DNA of 24,712 bases from the NCBI GenBank assembly GCA_038318895.1, contig JBBQCS010000044.1, positions 1 through 24,712 on the forward strand, written 5' to 3'. The notes under the pieces are model-generated. The model saw only the letters and a list, made by a program, of their open reading frames with translations, was not told the DNA's origin and made no database searches. Numbering within the stretch: the first letter of the stretch is position 1; every line of letters starts with the position of its first letter. Positions 20,729-24,712 of the stretch are shown piece after piece. Made by a program: the position numbers and the translations under genes. Source of the stretch: UBA11222 sp030652895 (GTDB lineage: Bacteria > Pseudomonadota > Alphaproteobacteria > UBA11222).

Positions 20729-22072
20729 TTGCAAATCGATAAAAATCGCGACGCGACACCGGTTCGAGCCGAGCCCGGATCGGGCCATGCTCTGGTTCTG
20801 CACCCCTATTTGAAATCTTCCGACTCATCGTCCGGGAATGTTCAGAACGGGCGCACACCTCAGGCGCGGCTCGAGGAAGCCGCACGGCTTGCCGCGGCCA
20901 TTCAGCTTACGGTTTCCTTCAAGATAGCTGTTCCAATCGCAAAGCCGAACCCGTCGCATCTATTTGGTTCGGGCAAAGTTGAGGAACTGGCGGGCATGAT
21001 CATGGATCTGGCGCCCGAAGTGGTGATTGTCGACGGATCGCTAACGCCGGTACAGCAACGTAATCTGGAGCGCGCCTGGAATGTGAAGGTCATTGACCGT
21101 ACAGGATTGATTCTGGAAATTTTTGGCGCCCGCGCCCAGACCCGGGAAGGCCGCCTGCAGGTTGAGCTGGCGCATCTGAACTATCAGCGCAGCCGTCTGG
21201 TTCGTTCCTGGACGCATCTGGAGCGCCAGCGCGGCGGCATGGGGTTTTTGGGCGGGCCGGGCGAAACCCAGATCGAAACCGACCGGCGGCTGATTTCGGA
21301 ACGTATCGCAAAGCTGACCCGTGCGCTCGATCAGGTGCGCCGCACCCGCGAGACGCATCGCAAAGGGCGCGCCAAAACACCGTTCCCCATCGTTGCGTTC
21401 GTCGGCTACACCAATGCCGGCAAATCGACGCTGTTCAACCGGCTGACCCGCGCCCAGGTCTATGCTGACGATCTGCTGTTTGCGACCCTTGACCCGACCA
21501 TGCGCGGCATCACGCTGCCGGACGGGCGGCAGTCGATTTTCTCCGACACGGTGGGGTTTATTTCCGACCTGCCGACGCATTTGATCGCATCCTTTCGCGC
21601 CACGCTGGAAGAAGTACTGGAGGCGGATTTGATCGTACATGTGCGCGACATCGCACATCCGCAATCCCATGAGCAAAAACAGGACGTTTTGCAGGTGCTG
21701 GAGGATCTTGGCCTGCCGGAACAGCGCCGCGAGACAATGATTGAAGTTTTGAACAAGATCGACCTGCTTGACCCGGAACGCCAGGAAGAAGTGCGCAATA
21801 CAGCGCTTCGCACACAGAATGTATCGCCATTGTCCGCCGTAACGGGCGAGGGATGCGATGCGCTGCTGGCGGCGATAGCGGTGCGCCTATCCGCAGGACG
21901 TGAGATGGTCGAGTTGCAACTGGCCCCCGGCGATGGCGCCAATCTCGCCTGGTTGCACCGGCATGCGGAAGTTGTTGAATTGCGTCACGGAGATGACGGC
22001 GCGGCCTATGTGCGCGCAGCCATCGATCCGCAAGATCTGGCGCGCTACCGCAAACGCGTTGCGGCGGCCTAA
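20729..22072 (+). CDS. hflX: GTPase HflX, ribosome-splitting factor
   Basis: A 447-residue GTPase of the OBG-HflX group that splits stalled or heat-damaged ribosomes. The HflX N-terminal domain includes LFGSGKVEELAGMI (78-91), the linker GGMGFLGGPGETQIE (169-183), then G1 GYTNAGKST (226-234), G3 DTVGFI (273-278) and G4 NKID (342-345). The frame opens with a TTG immediately after an in-frame TGA and eight bases past the hfq stop; no ATG or GTG lies before the conserved domain, so TTG, or a non-standard codon, must serve. Termination-reinitiation from hfq would explain this. Its stop codon overlaps that of the convergent hydrolase gene. Confidence 0.94.
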   Translation: MQIDKNRDATPVRAEPGSGHALVLHPYLKSSDSSSGNVQNGRTPQARLEEAARLAAAIQLTVSFKIAVPIAKPNPSHLFGSGKVEELAGMIMDLAPEVVIVDGSLTPVQQRNLERAWNVKVIDRTGLILEIFGARAQTREGRLQVELAHLNYQRSRLVRSWTHLERQRGGMGFLGGPGETQIETDRRLISERIAKLTRALDQVRRTRETHRKGRAKTPFPIVAFVGYTNAGKSTLFNRLTRAQVYADDLLFATLDPTMRGITLPDGRQSIFSDTVGFISDLPTHLIASFRATLEEVLEADLIVHVRDIAHPQSHEQKQDVLQVLEDLGLPEQRRETMIEVLNKIDLLDPERQEEVRNTALRTQNVSPLSAVTGEGCDALLAAIAVRLSAGREMVELQLAPGDGANLAWLHRHAEVVELRHGDDGAAYVRAAIDPQDLARYRKRVAAA

Positions 22073-22701
22073 TCCGCGACGAACGGATTACTGCGGCGTT
22101 CCTCGCCAAAAGTCGACAGCGGCCCGTGTCCGGGTACGAACACCACGTCCGAGCCGAGCGGCCAGAGCTTCTGCTTGATGGAGCGGATAAGCTGGTCGTG
22201 ATCCCCGCCCGGTAAATCCGAGCGTCCGATGGAACCGCGAAACAGCACGTCGCCAACCTGGGCGATATGGGAAACGGGGTCGAAAAACACCACATGGCCG
22301 GGCGTATGGCCGGGGCAGTGATACACATCCAGCGTTATGTCGCCGAACTGCACCTGATCGCCGTCCACCAGCCAGCGGTCCGGGGTAAAACTTTTCACCG
22401 GCGGCAGCCCGAACTGGCGCGCCTGTTGCGGCATGCCGTCGATCCAGAATTTATCGGCAATGTGCGGCCCTTCAATGGGCAGGTTAAAGCGTTCCGCCAG
22501 GTCCGCTGTGGCGCCGGCATGGTCCATATGGCCATGGGTCAGAAATATCTTTTCGAGCGTGAGGCCAATTTGCGAAACGGCATCCAGAATTTTGTCGATA
22601 TCGCCACCCGGATCAACCACGGCGCCCTTCATGGTCTGTTCACAGACTAACAGGGTGCAGTTTTGCTGAAACGGGGTAACCGGGACAACCGCGATTTTCA
22701 C
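22069..22701 (-). CDS. metallo-beta-lactamase-fold hydrolase, glyoxalase II-like
   Basis: A 210-residue cytosolic hydrolase. The metal motif is THGHMDHAG with His56, His58, Asp60 and His61; further ligands are His132 (CPGHTPGH), Asp151 (VGDVLF) and His192 (VPGHG). The pattern matches the YcbL/GloB-like branch, so a thioester such as S-lactoylglutathione is a possible substrate, but the C-terminal glutathione-binding domain of classical GloB is absent. The GTG start at 22701 is preferred over a TTG seven codons upstream because AGGAG lies nine bases before it and the product then begins MKIAVVPVTPFQQNC, as in relatives. It follows the TetR gene on the same strand through a palindromic element. 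Confidence 0.9.
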   Translation of the reverse strand: MKIAVVPVTPFQQNCTLLVCEQTMKGAVVDPGGDIDKILDAVSQIGLTLEKIFLTHGHMDHAGATADLAERFNLPIEGPHIADKFWIDGMPQQARQFGLPPVKSFTPDRWLVDGDQVQFGDITLDVYHCPGHTPGHVVFFDPVSHIAQVGDVLFRGSIGRSDLPGGDHDQLIRSIKQKLWPLGSDVVFVPGHGPLSTFGEERRSNPFVAD

Positions 22702-22727
22702 TTTTACGTACTCCTGGAGCAATATGT

Positions 22728-22790
22728 TAGAGCAGCTTTATGCGTTTAACTGGATCGCGTCGCGGCTCTGATTGGGTGGATGCTGCTCTA
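22728..22790. repeat. 63-bp palindromic (REP-like) intergenic element
   Basis: TAGAGCAGC (22728-22736) and GCTGCTCTA (22782-22790) are perfect inverted repeats closing a 45-base interior. The outline (AGAGC start, TTTAAC and GGATC in the left half, CTCTGATT in the right half, GCTCTA end) recalls the AGAGCA...TGCTCT palindromes scattered through many alphaproteobacterial genomes. The right arm ends exactly with the complement of the TetR stop codon, so the element has fixed the end of that protein. The left end is 12 bp before the hydrolase ribosome-binding site. Confidence 0.6.
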
Positions 22791-23423
22791 GTGCGCGGCA
22801 GGTAGTATCCGGCTGCGCAATAGTTCGGCGAACCAGTCGCGGAAGCGTTCCGCGATCTGCGTTTCGTCCGTAACGCCCGCCGCACGGCGCACCATCGGCC
22901 CGAACAGACCATCCCCGAATGCAGCCACCGCCCCAAGTATCACAATAAATAAAGTATCGTCACGGTCGGGCGCAGGCACGCCATGCACCTTGTTTTCTTC
23001 AACGCGCATGGCGTGGATCAAATCCGTAAGGTCGCCGAGCAGCCCCTGCGCCGGCGATTGGCGGATAGCTCCGCTTAAAATCATCCAGCCAATCAATCGC
23101 GCATGCCCTCGTTTGCTGAGCACATCAAACACCCGGTCCAGAATGGGATGCATATCTGCTTCGCGCGCATGCGGGCCGGAAAATGCACCAAATAAATCGG
23201 TGCGCAACTGGTCCGTCGCACGCTGCGTCAGCGCCAGCACAAGGCCTTCGCGGTTTTCAAAATGATGCAGGATGGTCGGATGTGAGATGCCAACATCGGC
23301 AGCGATATCCTGCAATCGGATACCCTCAGGTCCGAGATCCGCCAGGCGACGCTCCGCCGCGTCCAGAATTACCCGCCGCGCTTCTTCAGCGGTCCGGCGT
23401 ATACGTTTGATCTTTTCTGTCAC
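22788..23423 (-). CDS. TetR family transcriptional regulator
   Basis: A 211-residue regulator. The N-terminal helix-turn-helix IRLQDIAADVGISHPTILHH then FENREGLVLAL (35-66) is typical TetR; the C-terminal ligand-binding part is all helical and does not show its ligand. GTG at 23423 is the start, with TAGGA a few bases upstream; MTEKIKRIRRTAEEARRVIL is a normal N-terminal helix. The stop codon lies inside the palindromic element that separates it from the hydrolase gene. A perfect 15-bp palindrome about 90 bp upstream is a likely binding site. The hydrolase downstream would be a natural target. Confidence 0.9.
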   Translation of the reverse strand: MTEKIKRIRRTAEEARRVILDAAERRLADLGPEGIRLQDIAADVGISHPTILHHFENREGLVLALTQRATDQLRTDLFGAFSGPHAREADMHPILDRVFDVLSKRGHARLIGWMILSGAIRQSPAQGLLGDLTDLIHAMRVEENKVHGVPAPDRDDTLFIVILGAVAAFGDGLFGPMVRRAAGVTDETQIAERFRDWFAELLRSRILPAAH

Positions 23424-23510
23424 AATCCTACTCGGTGGTTAACTGCCATAATCGCCAAAATGCACGTAAAAATCGCCGATGAACAGTAATTTTGCACTTG
23501 AAGGGGGGCG

Positions 23511-23525
23511 ATGCATACTATGCAT
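23511..23525. promoter_or_regulatory. 15-bp perfect palindrome, candidate TetR operator
   Basis: ATGCATA-C-TATGCAT is a perfect 7+1+7 inverted repeat lying 88 bp before the TetR start codon, inside a gene-free gap. TetR proteins usually bind palindromes of 15 or so bases close to their own gene. No -10/-35 pair could be confidently placed around it. Confidence 0.45.
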
Positions 23526-23746
23526 ACCTCTGAAACTTGAAGTCTGACCAAGGCATTCGTATAGGAGTGTCTGGTATTGTGTCTACGGACTAAATGCAAC
23601 AGTAAGGATTCCACCTTGCACAGCTACGCCGTGCAAATGAATGAAAAGACCCGGATACGGCCATTGATTGCCCGGCGCGCGATTCGCGCTCTGCTCAAGA
23701 AGGGTCCGATTCTGGCGCATAACCGCGCCATGCGGAGTTCATGGCG
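23526..23746. other. gene-free gap between tetR upstream region and hypE
   Basis: No supported gene. TTGCAC (23616-23621) and GTGCAA (23631-23636) form a six-pair hairpin with a nine-base loop but without a T-run. A plus-strand frame beginning at ATG 23638 (MNEKTRIRPLIARRAIRALL) has no ribosome-binding site and runs into the antisense of hypE, so I do not call it. The hypE transcript, read leftwards, shows no clear terminator here. Confidence 0.4.
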
Positions 23747-24712
23747 TCAGCAAATTCGCGGCAATTGTTCGCCGCTCAGCATGTCGACCGCGCGCAACAC
23801 GCCCAACGCGCCGCGGCAAGAGACTTGTCCGGGCGGGCCCGCGCTCACATGGCCGATGATGGCTGCAGCCTCGCTCACACAATGTCCGTGTAGAATTGCC
23901 AGGGCGCGCGCTGCGTCTTGCGGTGCGACGAAGGCGGCAAAGCGGCCTTCGTTTGGTACATGCAGCGGATCGAAGCCCAGCAATTCGCAGGCTGCAATCA
24001 CGTCTTCGCGGACCGGAATTGACGCCTCATCCAGCGTGACCGCCAGCCCCGCGGTTTCCGCAATCTCCACGACCGCGCTCGCCAGCCCGCCACGGGTGAG
24101 ATCGCGCAGGCAGCGCACTGCGATTCCCGCCTCGATAAGCGCGAGCACGGGCGCGGCGACCGGCGCGCAGTCACTTTCGATCATGGTTTCAAAACCGAAC
24201 CCCTCGCGTGCCGCCATGACAGCAATTCCGTGGCGGCCAATGTCGCCACTCAGGATCACCACGTCGCCAGAACGCACGCTATCGGGCCGGATCGGGGTTG
24301 GCGTTATGATGCGGCCAATCCCGGCGGTGTTCACGAAGATGCCGTCCGCCTTGCCGCGATCCACGACCTTTGTGTCTCCGGTAACCAGACGGACGCCTGC
24401 TGCGACAGCCGTCTTGCGCATTGAATCCACGACCCGGCGCAGGGTGCCGATTGGAAGCCCTTCTTCGAGGATGAAGCCAACACTGAGATAGAGCGGGCGC
24501 GCGCCGCACATGGCGAGATCATTGACCGTGCCGTTCACGGCCAATGTGCCGATGTCGCCACCTGGAAAAAACAGCGGACGCACCACATAGGAATCGGTGG
24601 TGAAGGCGGCGGCGCCTTGCATCTCCAGCACCGCACCGTCATGACAATGATCAAGCTCCGGGTCTGCAAATGCCGGCCGGATGATCGTGTCGATCAGCTG
24701 CTTCATCGCGCG
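23747..24712 (-). CDS. hypE: hydrogenase expression/formation protein HypE (partial, N-terminus outside window)
   Basis: The visible 321 residues include all but about the first 20-25 of a HypE. HypE dehydrates a carbamoyl group on its C-terminal cysteine to the cyanide ligand of the [NiFe] hydrogenase iron. The sequence ends in LPRIC, the carbamoylated terminus. AFTTDSYVVRPLFFPGGDIG, VNGTVNDLAMCGARP, LVTGDTKVV and LRDLTRGGLASAVVEIA are the AIR-synthase-type nucleotide-binding blocks. The frame stays open to base 24712 (codons for Arg-Ala before the internal Met), matching the GGGGRAM start region of relatives. The other hyp genes should lie to the right of the window. The gene looks intact as far as it is seen. 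Confidence 0.95.
   Translation of the reverse strand, partial: RAMKQLIDTIIRPAFADPELDHCHDGAVLEMQGAAAFTTDSYVVRPLFFPGGDIGTLAVNGTVNDLAMCGARPLYLSVGFILEEGLPIGTLRRVVDSMRKTAVAAGVRLVTGDTKVVDRGKADGIFVNTAGIGRIITPTPIRPDSVRSGDVVILSGDIGRHGIAVMAAREGFGFETMIESDCAPVAAPVLALIEAGIAVRCLRDLTRGGLASAVVEIAETAGLAVTLDEASIPVREDVIAACELLGFDPLHVPNEGRFAAFVAPQDAARALAILHGHCVSEAAAIIGHVSAGPPGQVSCRGALGVLRAVDMLSGEQLPRIC

Noticed and set aside
23577..24491. 304-codon plus-strand frame opposite hypE
   Set aside because: Low-complexity Ser/Ala/Thr/Arg-rich translation typical of antisense of a G+C-rich gene; hypE motifs are complete on the minus strand.

Overview
The window is chromosomal DNA from an alphaproteobacterium, probably of the Rhodospirillales/Rhizobiales breadth; I cannot fix the genus. 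The evidence is the order ntrY-ntrX-trkA-trkH-dat-hfq-hflX, a short proline-tRNA ligase without the inserted editing domain, and a proS-lolC-lolD neighbourhood. No tRNA, rRNA or CRISPR array was seen.

Layout. (1) 1-821: the 3' end of glycogen phosphorylase, then a decay zone with a broken DUF3775 gene and a scrap of an IS3-type transposase. (2) 822-4317, minus strand: a CaiB/BaiF CoA-transferase, a CDP-alcohol phosphatidyltransferase and guaA (GMP synthase), read right to left. (3) 4318-4859: a long non-coding stretch with a minus-strand terminator-like hairpin and possibly a small RNA. (4) 4860-6705: a small exported protein and proS. (5) 6706-10371: accessory DNA lying between proS and lolC. 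It holds a YefM-YoeB toxin-antitoxin pair, a small membrane protein between two 11-bp repeats, a small gene broken by an amber codon, a HEPN-like protein, an exported protein of unknown function and a HigB-HigA pair. (6) 10372-12314: lolC-lolD, lipoprotein release from the inner membrane. (7) 12315-12615: a 31-residue membrane peptide gene with its own promoter-like and ribosome-binding signals. (8) 12616-22072: ntrY-ntrX (envelope/nitrogen/redox two-component system), trkA-trkH (K+ uptake), a D-amino-acid transaminase, hfq and hflX. (9) 22069-23423, minus strand: a TetR regulator and a metallo-beta-lactamase-fold hydrolase separated by a 63-bp palindromic element. (10) 23747-24712, minus strand: hypE, cut by the window edge, which implies [NiFe] hydrogenase maturation genes beyond it.

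How the parts work together: the conserved blocks are housekeeping (GMP and prolyl-tRNA synthesis, lipoprotein sorting, sensing, K+ homeostasis, RNA chaperone and ribosome rescue). The novel material is in the junctions: the proS/lolC insertion with two toxin-antitoxin modules, competing hairpins before lolC, the 31-residue peptide between lolD and ntrY, the possible RNA at 4480-4680, and the palindrome that supplies the stop codon of the TetR gene. I found no clearly new multi-gene system; the best candidates for undescribed biology are the HEPN-like/exported-protein pair and the 31-residue peptide.
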